Numbered from the stretch's first letter, positions 52,118-61,639 are shown. The stretch is 64,000 nucleotides of DNA from DATBRG01 sp036560445 (GCA_036560445.1 DATBRG010000027.1:58474-122473); one strand, 5' to 3'. Notes: generated from the sequence alone by a model not told the origin. Program-made: numbers and translations.

Positions 52118-52678
52118 TTAAGCATGGCCAGCCTCCTCGGAAAGTTGCGACAGGTCTACCCCTAGCAACCCCATGGCTGCAGTGAATTTATCCACGCTGG
52201 GCATATCGAAAATCACTGAGTCCTGGGCTTTTACCGATAGCCATGCGTTCTGTGCCATTTCCTGTTCCAGTTGTCCGGCAGCCCAGCCAGCATAGCCTAG
52301 TGTGACCAGTAATTTCTCCGGGCCGCTACCGTTGGCAACCGCTTCCAGTACATCTTTGGAGGTCGTGAGCGCTGTATTGCCATGCACAGCAATGGTTGAT
52401 TGCCATTCGCCCGCTGGCTGATGCAATACAAAACCACGGTCTATTTGTACCGGCCCGCCAAAATGGACTGCGGATGTAGCAAGTGGTTGGTTGTGGATAT
52501 CAAGGTCTATCTGCTCGAACAAGGCATTCAGTGTCATGTCTATAGGGCGGTTGATGACCACGCCCATGGCGCCATCTTCATTGTGTTCGCAGATAAAGGT
52601 AACAGACTTGGAGAAATAAGGGTCAGTCATCGCGGGCATCGCGATTAGAAAGTGGCCGGTGAGGTTTACATTTTCCAC
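52118..52678 (-). CDS. yqgE: YqgE/AlgH family protein
   Basis: This 186-residue single-domain protein belongs to the YqgE/AlgH (UPF0301) family. Conserved blocks are LTGHFLIAMPAMTDPYFSKSV, HNEDGAMGVVINRPI, HFGGPVQIDRGFVLH and LGYAGWAAGQLEQE. AlgH was named for an alginate effect in Pseudomonas, but the molecular function is unknown. It precedes ruvX and follows ribBX by 22 bp, probably within a long ribE-to-pyrC' transcript. Confidence 0.94.
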   Translation of the reverse strand: MENVNLTGHFLIAMPAMTDPYFSKSVTFICEHNEDGAMGVVINRPIDMTLNALFEQIDLDIHNQPLATSAVHFGGPVQIDRGFVLHQPAGEWQSTIAVHGNTALTTSKDVLEAVANGSGPEKLLVTLGYAGWAAGQLEQEMAQNAWLSVKAQDSVIFDMPSVDKFTAAMGLLGVDLSQLSEEAGHA

Positions 52679-52700
52679 AGATAGTATTATCTCATAAATA

Positions 52701-53789
52701 TCATGAAGTTGCTTCTAGATAACCGGTTACTTCCAACCCAAACCCAACCATGCTCGGCATCTTGCGCGGTGTCGCCATCAACCGCATCTTACGCACGCCC
52801 AAATCCAGCAATATCTGTGAACCAATACCGTAGTTGCGTAAATCCTGTTTGGGGCTGATGCAATCATCCGCATGCTGTATGCGCGCAACCAGTTCGGCGC
52901 CATCCTCATTGCGATGCAGCAGTACGATCACGCCGCAATCGGCATTCTGTATGGTTTGCATGGCTTTCAGGGTATTCCACGAGTGAGTGCGGCTGGAGCT
53001 GTCGAGCAGATCAAATACCGAGAGCGGCTCATGCACCCGCACCAATACTTCACGGTCTGCGTTCGGCTCACCTTTGACCAGTGCCAGATGTGTCTCGTTG
53101 GCGATTTTGTCGGCATAGGCAATTAGGCGTATTTTACCGTAAGGTGTGGTGATGGTGCGTTCAGCAGCACGCTTAACCAGGCTTTCATTCTGGCTGCGAT
53201 AATGAATCAGGTCGGCAATGGTGCCGATCTTGATATTGTGCTGCGCAGCGAATTCCATCAGGTCTGGCAGGCGTGCCATGCTGCCATCCTCCTTGAGGAT
53301 TTCACAAATAACCGATGCTGGCTCTACCCCGGCCAGTGCTGCCAAGTCGCACCCTGCCTCGGTGTGGCCTGCGCGCACCAGTACACCACCATTCTGTGCA
53401 GCCAGCGGGAATACATGACCGGGGCTTACGATATCTCTGGGGGAAGCATTCTTGGCTACGGCGGCCTGGATGGTATGTGCGCGGTCGGCGGCTGAAATGC
53501 CGGTGGTAACGCCAGAAGCGGCTTCTATCGACACCGTAAAGTTGGTACGCATGCTGCTGCCATTTTTCTGCACCATGGATGGCAGGTTAAGCTGGCGACA
53601 GCGCGCTTCGGTGAGTGTCAGGCAAATAAGGCCGCGCCCATATCTGGCCATGAAGTTGATATGCTCGGGAGTGGCGAATTGCGCTGCTAGTACTAGGTCG
53701 CCCTCGTTTTCACGGTCTTCTTCATCGACTAGGATCACCATGCGGCCCTGGCGGATTTCTTCGATGATCTCTCTGGTTGGACTAATCAT
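52701..53789 (-). CDS. ribBX: RibBX: DHBP synthase fused to an inactive GTP cyclohydrolase II-like domain
   Basis: Residues 1-205 form 3,4-dihydroxy-2-butanone 4-phosphate synthase, which makes the four-carbon unit of riboflavin; the acidic loop DEEDRENEGDLV and RAGHTEAGCDLA are intact. Residues 206-362 resemble GTP cyclohydrolase II, but the zinc-cysteine stretch (normally SECLTGDVFGSLRCDCG) reads HEPLSVFDLLDSSSRTHSW, with all three cysteines gone. This matches the RibBX variant described in Proteobacteria. A separate ribA is needed elsewhere. Its start overlaps ribE by 4 nt. Confidence 0.93.
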   Translation of the reverse strand: MISPTREIIEEIRQGRMVILVDEEDRENEGDLVLAAQFATPEHINFMARYGRGLICLTLTEARCRQLNLPSMVQKNGSSMRTNFTVSIEAASGVTTGISAADRAHTIQAAVAKNASPRDIVSPGHVFPLAAQNGGVLVRAGHTEAGCDLAALAGVEPASVICEILKEDGSMARLPDLMEFAAQHNIKIGTIADLIHYRSQNESLVKRAAERTITTPYGKIRLIAYADKIANETHLALVKGEPNADREVLVRVHEPLSVFDLLDSSSRTHSWNTLKAMQTIQNADCGVIVLLHRNEDGAELVARIQHADDCISPKQDLRNYGIGSQILLDLGVRKMRLMATPRKMPSMVGFGLEVTGYLEATS

Positions 53790-54391
53790 GCGCTTTCACC
53801 CTCACCACTCCAGGCTGCCATGCGCTCTACGTAGCGCGCGATCAAGTCCACTTCCAGATTGACGCGGCTACCGATACCAAGGTTTTTCAATGAGGTCATT
53901 TGTAGGGTATGTGGAATCAGGTTAACGCTGAACGTATCAGTTTCGATGGAGTTTACAGTGAGGCTGACGCCATCGACTGCAATTGAGCCCTTGACGGCAA
54001 TATAGCGCGAGATGGCATGCGGTACGCGCACTGAGAGCAGCATGCAGTCGCCCACGTCCTCAAAGCGTACGATTTGGCCAACGCCATCGACATGGCCGCT
54101 GATCAGGTGCCCGCCTAGTCTGTCGGAAAAGCGTAGCGCCTTTTCCAGGTTGATAGCCCGTGGGCTATCCAGGCCCACGGTGCATGACAAAGTCTCTTTT
54201 GACACATGCGCCTCAAAACGTGATTTACCCAGCTTGACCACGGTAAGGCACACGCCATTGACGGCGATGCTGTCGCCAATCTTGACATCAGACATATCCA
54301 GGTTGGCCGTATCAAGAGAGAGCTTGACGTCATCCCCAGTCGGCGTTATCCGGTCAATCTGACCAACTGCTTCTATGATTCCTGTAAACAT
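53786..54391 (-). CDS. ribE: Riboflavin synthase alpha subunit
   Basis: Riboflavin synthase dismutates two lumazines to riboflavin. The 201-residue protein consists of two similar lumazine-binding barrels, each with the pattern IGDSIAVNGVCLTV (first) and VKGSIAVDGVSLTV (second), and the opening MFTGIIEAVGQI. It heads the minus-strand run and its ATG abuts a plus-strand ATG (CATATG). I looked for an FMN riboswitch upstream and saw none; the space is too short unless it lies within lolC. Confidence 0.96.
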   Translation of the reverse strand: MFTGIIEAVGQIDRITPTGDDVKLSLDTANLDMSDVKIGDSIAVNGVCLTVVKLGKSRFEAHVSKETLSCTVGLDSPRAINLEKALRFSDRLGGHLISGHVDGVGQIVRFEDVGDCMLLSVRVPHAISRYIAVKGSIAVDGVSLTVNSIETDTFSVNLIPHTLQMTSLKNLGIGSRVNLEVDLIARYVERMAAWSGEGESA

Positions 54392-54451
54392 ATGACAATT
54401 TTAACAGAATGCTTACGGAATACTCGGGCAACCCTGCTAGAATTCCGCACT

Positions 54452-55714
54452 ATGTTTTCAGGCAAATCCTTACCTTTCGAGCTTTTTGTCGGCTTGCGCT
54501 ACACCCGCGCCAAACGCCGTAATCATTTCATCTCATTCATCTCGTTGACCAGCATGATAGGCATAGGGTTGGGTGTAGCCGCACTTATCATTGTGCTGTC
54601 GGTCATGAATGGTTTTCAGGAAGAACTGCGAACGCGCATCCTCGGTGTTGCCTCGCACCTGCAGATTTCCGGGTCGAACAATATGCTGGCCGATTGGCCG
54701 AAAGTGGTTGCCAGCGTGGAGCATGCGCCGCATGTGCAGGCTGCGGCGCCATATATCATGGCGCAAGGCATGCTGTCGTTCGGACAGGCAGTGCAGGGCG
54801 CAATCGTGCGCGGCATATTGCCTGCAGATGAAGACAAGGTGGCAGAGCTAGGTAGCCACATGCGCGCAGGGCAATTGGCTGATTTGCGTGCGGGCGAGTT
54901 CGGCATCATCCTCGGAGCTGAGTTGGCACAATCCCTAGGCGTACAGATGGGTGATAAAGTCGTTTTGCTGGCACCGCAAGGCCAGTTCACGCCCACTGGC
55001 ATTGTCCCGCGTATCAAGCAATTCAGGGTGGTTGGCATATTCCAGATCGGCATGTATGAATACGATGCAGGATTGGCACTGATCCATATGGATGACGCTG
55101 CCAAGCTTTATCGCATGGATGAAAATGTATCGGGTGTGCGCTTGAAACTAGATGACTTATTCCTTGCCCCTGCCGTGGCGAGGGATCTGGCGACACAGTT
55201 GGCTGGTGGCAATTACTACATCACTGACTGGACTGAGCAGCATGCTAATTTCTTCCGTGCCGTGCAGATGGAGAAACGCGTGATGTTCATCATCCTTGCG
55301 CTCATTGTTGCTGTTGCCGCGTTTAATATTGTCTCTACGCTAGTGATGGCGGTGACTGACAAGCGCGCCGATATCGCCATCATGCGTACTTTCGGGGCCA
55401 GCCCGCGTAGTATTATGTATATCTTTATTGTGCAAGGCGCGCTGATCGGCGTGATTGGCACCGCGATTGGCGGTTTATTTGGGGTCGTTATCGCGCTCAA
55501 TATTGAAACCATTGTGCCTTTCCTTGAGCATCTGCTCGGTATCCAGTTTCTGGCGAAGGATGTTTACTACATTAGTGAGCTGCCTTCGCATCTGCTATGG
55601 TCGGATGTCATTACCATCACTGTTATGTCTTTCGTATTGAGCCTGCTCGCTACGCTTTACCCAAGCTGGCGCGCAGCGAAAATCAACCCGGCGGAGGCAC
55701 TGCGCTATGAATAG
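54452..55714 (+). CDS. lolC: Lipoprotein-releasing ABC transporter membrane subunit LolC/E
   Basis: This is the membrane subunit of the Lol complex, which extracts outer-membrane lipoproteins from the inner membrane. It has a first helix after FELFVGLRYTRAKRRNHFISFISLTS, a large periplasmic MacB-type domain (about 45-255) and three C-terminal FtsX helices. Only one LolC/E gene is present, so the complex is probably a homodimer (LolF-like) with LolD. I chose ATG 54452 (420 residues): the upstream ATG 54392 abuts the divergent ribE start and would leave no promoter. It overlaps lolD by 8 bp. Confidence 0.92.
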   Translation: MFSGKSLPFELFVGLRYTRAKRRNHFISFISLTSMIGIGLGVAALIIVLSVMNGFQEELRTRILGVASHLQISGSNNMLADWPKVVASVEHAPHVQAAAPYIMAQGMLSFGQAVQGAIVRGILPADEDKVAELGSHMRAGQLADLRAGEFGIILGAELAQSLGVQMGDKVVLLAPQGQFTPTGIVPRIKQFRVVGIFQIGMYEYDAGLALIHMDDAAKLYRMDENVSGVRLKLDDLFLAPAVARDLATQLAGGNYYITDWTEQHANFFRAVQMEKRVMFIILALIVAVAAFNIVSTLVMAVTDKRADIAIMRTFGASPRSIMYIFIVQGALIGVIGTAIGGLFGVVIALNIETIVPFLEHLLGIQFLAKDVYYISELPSHLLWSDVITITVMSFVLSLLATLYPSWRAAKINPAEALRYE

Positions 55715-56378
55715 CATTCTTGCCTGCCGTAATCTGCAAAAAACCTATACCGGGCTTGAAGTCGCTGTGCTGAACGGCATCGACCTTGAGGTTGGTACAG
55801 CTGAGCAGGTGGCGATAGTCGGCACTTCCGGCTCTGGCAAAAGCACACTGCTACATTTGCTGGGCGGCTTGGATGCGCCAAGTGCTGGCGAGGTCAGCAT
55901 CCTTGGGCAACCATTAGCAACTATGAGCGAGGCCAGGCGCGGCCAGCTGCGCAACCAGTCGCTGGGCTTTGTATACCAGTTCCATCATTTGCTACCGGAA
56001 TTTACTGCACTAGAAAATACGGCCATGCCTTTGCTGATACGTCGTACGCCAAGAGCTGAAGCGCTGGAAATTGCGGCGGTAACCCTGGAAAAAGTCGGGC
56101 TTAAGCACAGGCTGGAACATATGCCAGGTGAGCTCTCGGGTGGCGAGCGTCAGCGCGCGGCAGTTGCACGGGCGCTGGTGACAAACCCGCAATGTGTATT
56201 GGCTGATGAGCCCACTGGTAATCTGGATAGGCATACCGCGCATAGCGTATTTGACCTGCTTTTGGAGCTGAATGCCAGCCGGAACGTCAGCTTGGTTGTA
56301 GTCACACATGATCTCGAATTGGCGGGCAAGCTAAAACGCCAATTCCGGCTCGAAGACGGTAAGTTGCTGCAAAGTTAA
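55707..56378 (+). CDS. lolD: Lipoprotein-releasing ABC transporter ATPase LolD
   Basis: LolD powers lipoprotein release from the inner membrane to LolA. The 223-residue ATPase has Walker A GTSGSGKST, signature LSGGERQRAAVARAL, Walker B CVLADEPTGNLD, and the LolD-type stretch FVYQFHHLLPEFTALEN. It overlaps the lolC end by 8 bp and is followed by comEC after 9 bp. Confidence 0.97.
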   Translation: MNSILACRNLQKTYTGLEVAVLNGIDLEVGTAEQVAIVGTSGSGKSTLLHLLGGLDAPSAGEVSILGQPLATMSEARRGQLRNQSLGFVYQFHHLLPEFTALENTAMPLLIRRTPRAEALEIAAVTLEKVGLKHRLEHMPGELSGGERQRAAVARALVTNPQCVLADEPTGNLDRHTAHSVFDLLLELNASRNVSLVVVTHDLELAGKLKRQFRLEDGKLLQS

Positions 56379-56387
56379 GAGGTTGCT

Positions 56388-58781
56388 GTGACATTGCTTG
56401 CACTCTTGTTTGTCGGTGGTGCATGGGTGTTACAGCAGATGCCTTTCCTGCCCAGTTTCTACTGGCTGTTGCCTTGTATTATTCCAGCAGGCTTTGCTTT
56501 CTATGGCAGCCGACATGGACATGTTTATCTCGTTATTCAACACGCTAGCCTGATAGTTCTAGCATTTGCTACCGGGCTGTTCTGGGCGGCGATTTCTGCA
56601 CAAATACGCCTGTCTGACGCGTTGCCTCCTGAATGGGAGGGGCAGGATATTCAGCTGGTTGGGGTAGTCGCCAGCATGCCGGAGCCGCAGGAACGTGGCG
56701 AACGTTTCGAGTTCGATGTCGAGCAGATCATCACCAAGGGTGCTGTTGTTCCGCGCCATATTTCGCTGGCGCAATATGGCCAGGATTTTTCAGCCAAGTT
56801 CCAGCCTCAGCAAACGGTAGCTACGACTTTTCATGCGGGTGAACGCTGGCAGCTTACGGTAAGGCTCAAACGCCCGTATGGGACAGCCAATCCACATGGA
56901 TTTGATTTTGAGGCATGGGCGTTGGAACGCAATATCCGCGCAACAGGCTATATCCGCAAGGATGTACAGAACCGGCGTATTGAAGCTTTTGTAGTTCGCC
57001 CCGGTTACCTGGTTGAAGCAGCGCGTGAAAAAATCCGTCAGCGCATGGCTACAGTACTAGCTGGCAAGCAATACGCCAGTGTTTTACAGGCACTGGCGAT
57101 TGGGGATGACAGTGCGATTGTGCAGGACGACTGGCAGGTATTCCTGCGCACTGGAACCAACCATTTGATGAGTATTTCAGGCCTGCATATCACCATGCTG
57201 GCCGGATTGATGTTCGGGCTGGTCTATGCGCTATGGCGTCGTTCAGAAACGCTTACGCTGTGGCTGCCGGCACGCAAGGCAGCAACGCTGGCTGGATTAA
57301 TTGTCGCTACCTTATATGCTTTGATTGCTGGATTCTCCGTCCCGAGCCAACGCACGTTGTATATGCTGGCGGTATTCGCATTGGCGTTGTGGTCAGGCCG
57401 TCAAATCGCCATGTCGCGCGTGCTGGCCTGCGCTTTATTGATCGTGGTGATACTGGATCCCTGGGCGGTTTTGGCACCGGGTTTCTGGTTATCCTTTGGC
57501 GCGGTGGCAGTGATTGCCTATGCCGTCGGCGGCAGGATAGGGCGGCCACATTGGTTGCGTGAAGCGGTTCATACCCAATGGGCGGTTAGTCTTGGTTTGG
57601 TGCCATTGTTGTTGGTATTGTTCCAGCAAGTCTCGGTTGTTTCACCATTGGCAAATGCGTTGGCGATTCCCCTTATCAGCCTGGTGATAGTGCCTTTGAC
57701 TTTGCTTGGCGCATTGTTACCGCTGGATTGGCCGCTACAGCTCGCGCATATGGTGATGACTATATGCATGCAGTTTCTGCAATGGTTGGCATCAATGCCC
57801 TTAAGTACTTGGCAGCAGCAGGCCCCGCCAGGCTGGACATTACCTGTAGCGATGCTGGGTGTGTTGTGGCTGCTTTTGCCCAAAGGCTTTCCCATGCGCT
57901 GGCTGGGTCTGGTTGCTTTCATGCCGATGTTTCTATTGGAGCCACCTCGCCCTGAACCAGGCGCCATGAAAGTCACAGTACTTGATGTAGGGCAAGGCTT
58001 GGCAGTGGTTGTACAAACAGCCACGCATACGTTGCTTTATGACGCCGGGCCGCGCTATTCCTCGCAGAGTGATAGTGGCAGCCGCATTGTTGTGCCCTAT
58101 CTGCGAGGTGAAGGCATACCTCAGCTGGATGGTTTTATTCTTAGCCATGACGATATCGACCACACCGGGGGTATGTCTTCTATCCTTGCACAGATGCCTA
58201 TCAAGTGGCTGGCGAGTTCGCTGCCGGAAAATACCTATAACTTTGGAACAGCCCGGCATATGCCTTGTTACACCGGCCAGTCGTGGCTTTGGGATGGTGT
58301 TCGTTTTGATATGCTGAGCCCGGATTTCGCTAGCTACCAGGATGCAGATATCAAGGACAACAATCGCAGCTGTGTGCTGCGCGTAACCAGCCGCTACGGT
58401 AACCTGCTTCTGACGGGCGATATTGAGCGTGTGATAGAAGAAAAGTTACTGGCGACCATGCCAGAGCAGCTTGCGGCCAATGTACTGGTAGCCCCGCACC
58501 ACGGCAGCAAGACTTCATCCAGCCCTGATTTTATCGATGCGGTGAAGCCCGGCATTACAATTTTTACCGTTGGCTATCGCAATCGTTTCGGCCACCCTAA
58601 GCCACTTGTAGTGGATCGCTATTCCCAAGCTGGCAGTCAGCTGTATCGGTCTGACCAGGATGGCGCGCTATTGCTGGATTTTTCCAGCAGTGATGGCGTT
58701 GCTCTCAGGCGCTGGCGTGGGCAAGAGCATCGCTATTGGCAAGATGCAACTAGGCTTGCTGAAAATAGCCCCGCGCGCTAA
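56388..58781 (+). CDS. comEC: ComEC/Rec2 competence DNA-uptake channel
   Basis: ComEC carries single-stranded DNA across the inner membrane during natural transformation. The 797-residue protein has N-terminal helices with a DUF4131-type OB region (about 1-180), a Competence membrane domain (about 210-500, with LMSISGLHITMLAGL) and a C-terminal MBL domain (about 520-780). The MBL domain has LDVGQGLAVVV and the metal motif SHDDIDHTGG and may degrade the non-transported strand. Start is GTG with AAGAGG 6 bp upstream. Together with pilA, pilB, pilC, pilT and pilU this supports potential competence. Confidence 0.95.
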   Translation: MTLLALLFVGGAWVLQQMPFLPSFYWLLPCIIPAGFAFYGSRHGHVYLVIQHASLIVLAFATGLFWAAISAQIRLSDALPPEWEGQDIQLVGVVASMPEPQERGERFEFDVEQIITKGAVVPRHISLAQYGQDFSAKFQPQQTVATTFHAGERWQLTVRLKRPYGTANPHGFDFEAWALERNIRATGYIRKDVQNRRIEAFVVRPGYLVEAAREKIRQRMATVLAGKQYASVLQALAIGDDSAIVQDDWQVFLRTGTNHLMSISGLHITMLAGLMFGLVYALWRRSETLTLWLPARKAATLAGLIVATLYALIAGFSVPSQRTLYMLAVFALALWSGRQIAMSRVLACALLIVVILDPWAVLAPGFWLSFGAVAVIAYAVGGRIGRPHWLREAVHTQWAVSLGLVPLLLVLFQQVSVVSPLANALAIPLISLVIVPLTLLGALLPLDWPLQLAHMVMTICMQFLQWLASMPLSTWQQQAPPGWTLPVAMLGVLWLLLPKGFPMRWLGLVAFMPMFLLEPPRPEPGAMKVTVLDVGQGLAVVVQTATHTLLYDAGPRYSSQSDSGSRIVVPYLRGEGIPQLDGFILSHDDIDHTGGMSSILAQMPIKWLASSLPENTYNFGTARHMPCYTGQSWLWDGVRFDMLSPDFASYQDADIKDNNRSCVLRVTSRYGNLLLTGDIERVIEEKLLATMPEQLAANVLVAPHHGSKTSSSPDFIDAVKPGITIFTVGYRNRFGHPKPLVVDRYSQAGSQLYRSDQDGALLLDFSSSDGVALRRWRGQEHRYWQDATRLAENSPAR

Positions 58782-58816
58782 AGTAACGCCACTTTAAGAA
58801 CATTAGGAATCGTCTC

Positions 58817-59422
58817 ATGTGGGAAATTATTCAAGCGGCTGGTTGGCCGATCTGGCCGCTGATTTTCGCCTCTATTATTGCCTTGGCTATTATAGGTGAA
58901 CGTTTCTGGGCTTTGCGTGCTGATTTGATCGCGCCCAAGACCCTGTTGCCAGAAGTACAAAAGTGGTTAAGCCAGGGTGGAATCACCAAGGAAACTTGCA
59001 CCCGGCTTGAGCAACACTCACTGCTAGGTGAGATTTTTGCTAGTGCGCTGGTGAATGTCGATTCCTCACGAGAAGTCATGAAGGAAGCGATTGAGGAGTC
59101 TGGTCGTGCGGTGGCCCATAAGCTGGATAAGTACCTTAATACCTTGGGTACTATCGCAACCGTAGCCCCGTTGCTCGGCCTGCTCGGTACTGTGATTGGG
59201 ATGGTTGAATTGTTCGGTGCATTTACCGCCAGTGGTCATGATGTGGCGCAGTTTGCACGAGGTATTTCAGTCGCCTTGTACAATACGGCTGCGGGTATTG
59301 TAGTCGCGGTTCCCGCTATGATTTTCTATCGCTTCTTCCGTGGCAAGGTAGATGGCCTGATTGTTGAAATGGAACAGCAAGCGGTTAAGCTGGTTGAGCT
59401 CATTCACGGCGAGCGTAAGTAA
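58817..59422 (+). CDS. exbB: ExbB/TolQ-family proton channel subunit
   Basis: This 201-residue inner-membrane MotA/TolQ/ExbB channel protein has three helices and the family motif GTIATVAPLLGLLGTVIGMVELF plus ARGISVALYNTAAGIVVAVPA. It pairs with the ExbD-like protein 1 bp downstream to turn proton flow into work on a TonB or Tol partner, none of which is here. In betaproteobacteria an exbB-exbD pair next to msbA-lpxK is common, and its exact partner is uncertain. Confidence 0.93.
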   Translation: MWEIIQAAGWPIWPLIFASIIALAIIGERFWALRADLIAPKTLLPEVQKWLSQGGITKETCTRLEQHSLLGEIFASALVNVDSSREVMKEAIEESGRAVAHKLDKYLNTLGTIATVAPLLGLLGTVIGMVELFGAFTASGHDVAQFARGISVALYNTAAGIVVAVPAMIFYRFFRGKVDGLIVEMEQQAVKLVELIHGERK

Positions 59423-59423
59423 C

Positions 59424-59846
59424 ATGAATTTCCAGCGCGGTAAAAAACACGAAGCATTCGAGATGAATCTCGTGCCTTTGATTGATGTACTACTCGTCAT
59501 CATTATTTTTCTGGTAGTGAGCGCTACCTTCTCCAGGGTCAGCGAATTGCAGATTAATCTGCCAACTGCTGAAGCCAACAGCCCTCAGGAAAAGCCAGCC
59601 ATTATCACTGTAGGCATAGATGCGACCGGCCATTATGTGGTGAATGACATTGCTGTTACCGACACATCAATCGAAGGCATTAGCTTGGCTCTGCGCAAAG
59701 CTGCTGGGTCTGGCAAAGAGCCTACGGTCGTTATCAATGCAGATGCCAATACCACGCATCAATCAGTGATTAATGTAATGGAGGCCTCACGTCAGGCAGG
59801 CTATACGCACATTACTTTTGCTACACAAATCAAATCTGGCAATTGA
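59424..59846 (+). CDS. exbD: ExbD/TolR-family protein
   Basis: This 140-residue protein has a short cytoplasmic N-terminus, one membrane helix with the proton-carrying aspartate (NLVPLIDVLLVIIIFLVVSA) and a periplasmic domain. It starts 1 bp after the exbB stop, so the two are translationally coupled; the open frame extends upstream to 59361 inside exbB, but the family begins at the ATG chosen. It ends 28 bp before msbA. Confidence 0.94.
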   Translation: MNFQRGKKHEAFEMNLVPLIDVLLVIIIFLVVSATFSRVSELQINLPTAEANSPQEKPAIITVGIDATGHYVVNDIAVTDTSIEGISLALRKAAGSGKEPTVVINADANTTHQSVINVMEASRQAGYTHITFATQIKSGN

Positions 59847-59874
59847 TCCAGACTTTTCAAATTTTTACTGAAGT

Positions 59875-61626
59875 ATGCCGAAATCTGCACCTGCGAAGGT
59901 GATTCCTCCTATTCATAGCTCCAAGGCACTATATCTTCGCCTGCTGAAATATGCAGGCCGTTATTGGATGGTTTTTGCCCTTAGCGTTATTTCTTTGGTC
60001 ATCCTTTCTGCGACCAATACCGGCTTTCTTGCCACTATCAAGTTGGTGACAGATGAGGGTTTCGTCAAGCACGACTCTACTAAGCTACATTTTCTGCCGC
60101 TCATGTTGTTCGGTTTGCTCGCTATTCGCGGTCTTGCGGGCTTCGTGGCAAATTTTTCCATGCGCCTGGTTGGTCGCTATGTAGTGCAAGACCTGCGTTT
60201 GGATGCTTTTCGTAAGCTGATGATTTTGCCCATGAGCTTTTTCGATGCTCATTCTGCTGGCATAGTGACATCTAAAGTCATATTTGATACCGAGCAAATG
60301 GCCAAAGCCTCTACCAATGTGGCTGTGAGTGGGGTGCGCGACTCCCTGACCATTGTCGGAATGGTGGGTTACATGCTCTACCTGGATTGGCGCCTGACCA
60401 TGATTTTCCTGGTCATTGCCCCGTTCATGGTGATCTATCTCAAGAAGATGACGCCTAGGCTACGTTCGGCAGGAAAGTCTTGGCAGCAGTCCCTGGGCGA
60501 AATGACGAAGTCGGTCGAAGAGGCCGTTTCTGGTCAGCGTATGGTCAAGATTTTTGGTGGTGAGAATTTTGAGTACGAGCGTTTTTCAGGCGTGGTTGCC
60601 AAAAACCGCAATATGCAAGTGCGTCTTGCCAGAATCTCAGGCATTAACACCATGGTGGTTGAGCTGCTGGCCGCTGTAGCCCTTGGCTTGGTTGTGTTCT
60701 ATGCGGTGGGTAAATTCAGTGCGGGCGAATTCGCAGCATTCATTGGCGCATTGCTCATGCTGATTGCGCCAATCAAAAGCCTCTCAGGCATGAACGAAGA
60801 TTTGCAGGTCGGTCTGGCAGCGGCACAAAGTGTTTTCCCTCTGATTGATACCGTTCCTGAGAACGATGATGGTATTCGTGAAATAGTGCGCGCCAAAGGT
60901 GAAATAGAGTTCCGTGGTGTCGGATTACGATATGAGAACGCTAAACGCCAAGCGCTGAACAATCTCAGTTTTACAGTAAAGCCAGGCGAGAAGCTTGCAT
61001 TGGTAGGCCGCTCGGGTGGCGGCAAAACCACCCTGGTGAACCTTTTGCCGCGATTCTATGAGTTACAACAAGGCCTGGTGTTGCTGGATGGTATGGATAT
61101 CCGAGCCATGACCCTGAAGAACCTGAGGCAGCAATTTGCCCTCGTTAGCCAAGATGTGATTCTGTTTAACGATACGGTTTTCAATAACATCGCTTATGGT
61201 GTCCTTCGCGGAGCGAGCGAAGAGCAGGTCATTGCTGCGGCAAAAGCAGCCCATGCCTGGGATTTCGTTCAGCAGCTACCAGATGGCTTACACAGTGAAA
61301 TTGGCGACCGTGGCGTGCGGCTCTCTGGTGGCCAGCGCCAGAGGTTAGCCATCGCTCGCGCCATCCTCAAGGATGCCCCAATACTATTGCTGGATGAGGC
61401 TACATCTGCGCTCGATACCGAGTCAGAGCAGCATGTACAGGCCGCGCTAGATGAATTGATGCGTAACCGTACTACCCTTGTGATTGCACATCGCCTGTCT
61501 ACGATTGAAAATGCAGACCGCATTTTGGTCATGGAACAAGGCGAAATCGTCGAATCTGGTAATCATGTGGAGCTGCTCGCAGCTGGTGGGCACTACGCAA
61601 AGCTTTACCAAAAACAATTCCATTGA
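59875..61626 (+). CDS. msbA: Lipid A export ABC transporter MsbA
   Basis: MsbA flips core-lipid A across the inner membrane. The 583-residue half-transporter has six helices (about 25-310) and an ATPase domain with Walker A GRSGGGKTT, signature LSGGQRQRLAIARAIL and Walker B ILLLDEATSALD. It precedes lpxK by 13 bp, the msbA-lpxK-trm112-kdsB order also known from E. coli, which ties it to lipopolysaccharide rather than drug export. Confidence 0.96.
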   Translation: MPKSAPAKVIPPIHSSKALYLRLLKYAGRYWMVFALSVISLVILSATNTGFLATIKLVTDEGFVKHDSTKLHFLPLMLFGLLAIRGLAGFVANFSMRLVGRYVVQDLRLDAFRKLMILPMSFFDAHSAGIVTSKVIFDTEQMAKASTNVAVSGVRDSLTIVGMVGYMLYLDWRLTMIFLVIAPFMVIYLKKMTPRLRSAGKSWQQSLGEMTKSVEEAVSGQRMVKIFGGENFEYERFSGVVAKNRNMQVRLARISGINTMVVELLAAVALGLVVFYAVGKFSAGEFAAFIGALLMLIAPIKSLSGMNEDLQVGLAAAQSVFPLIDTVPENDDGIREIVRAKGEIEFRGVGLRYENAKRQALNNLSFTVKPGEKLALVGRSGGGKTTLVNLLPRFYELQQGLVLLDGMDIRAMTLKNLRQQFALVSQDVILFNDTVFNNIAYGVLRGASEEQVIAAAKAAHAWDFVQQLPDGLHSEIGDRGVRLSGGQRQRLAIARAILKDAPILLLDEATSALDTESEQHVQAALDELMRNRTTLVIAHRLSTIENADRILVMEQGEIVESGNHVELLAAGGHYAKLYQKQFH

Positions 61627-61639
61627 GCATGATTCGCCC

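Noticed and set aside
52701..53789. Bifunctional RibBA with GTP cyclohydrolase II activity
   Set aside because: The zinc-cysteine motif of the RibA domain is gone; RibBX is the better call.
54392..54451. FMN riboswitch upstream of ribE
   Set aside because: ribE starts back-to-back with the plus-strand frame and I see none of the conserved RFN-element helices around the start.
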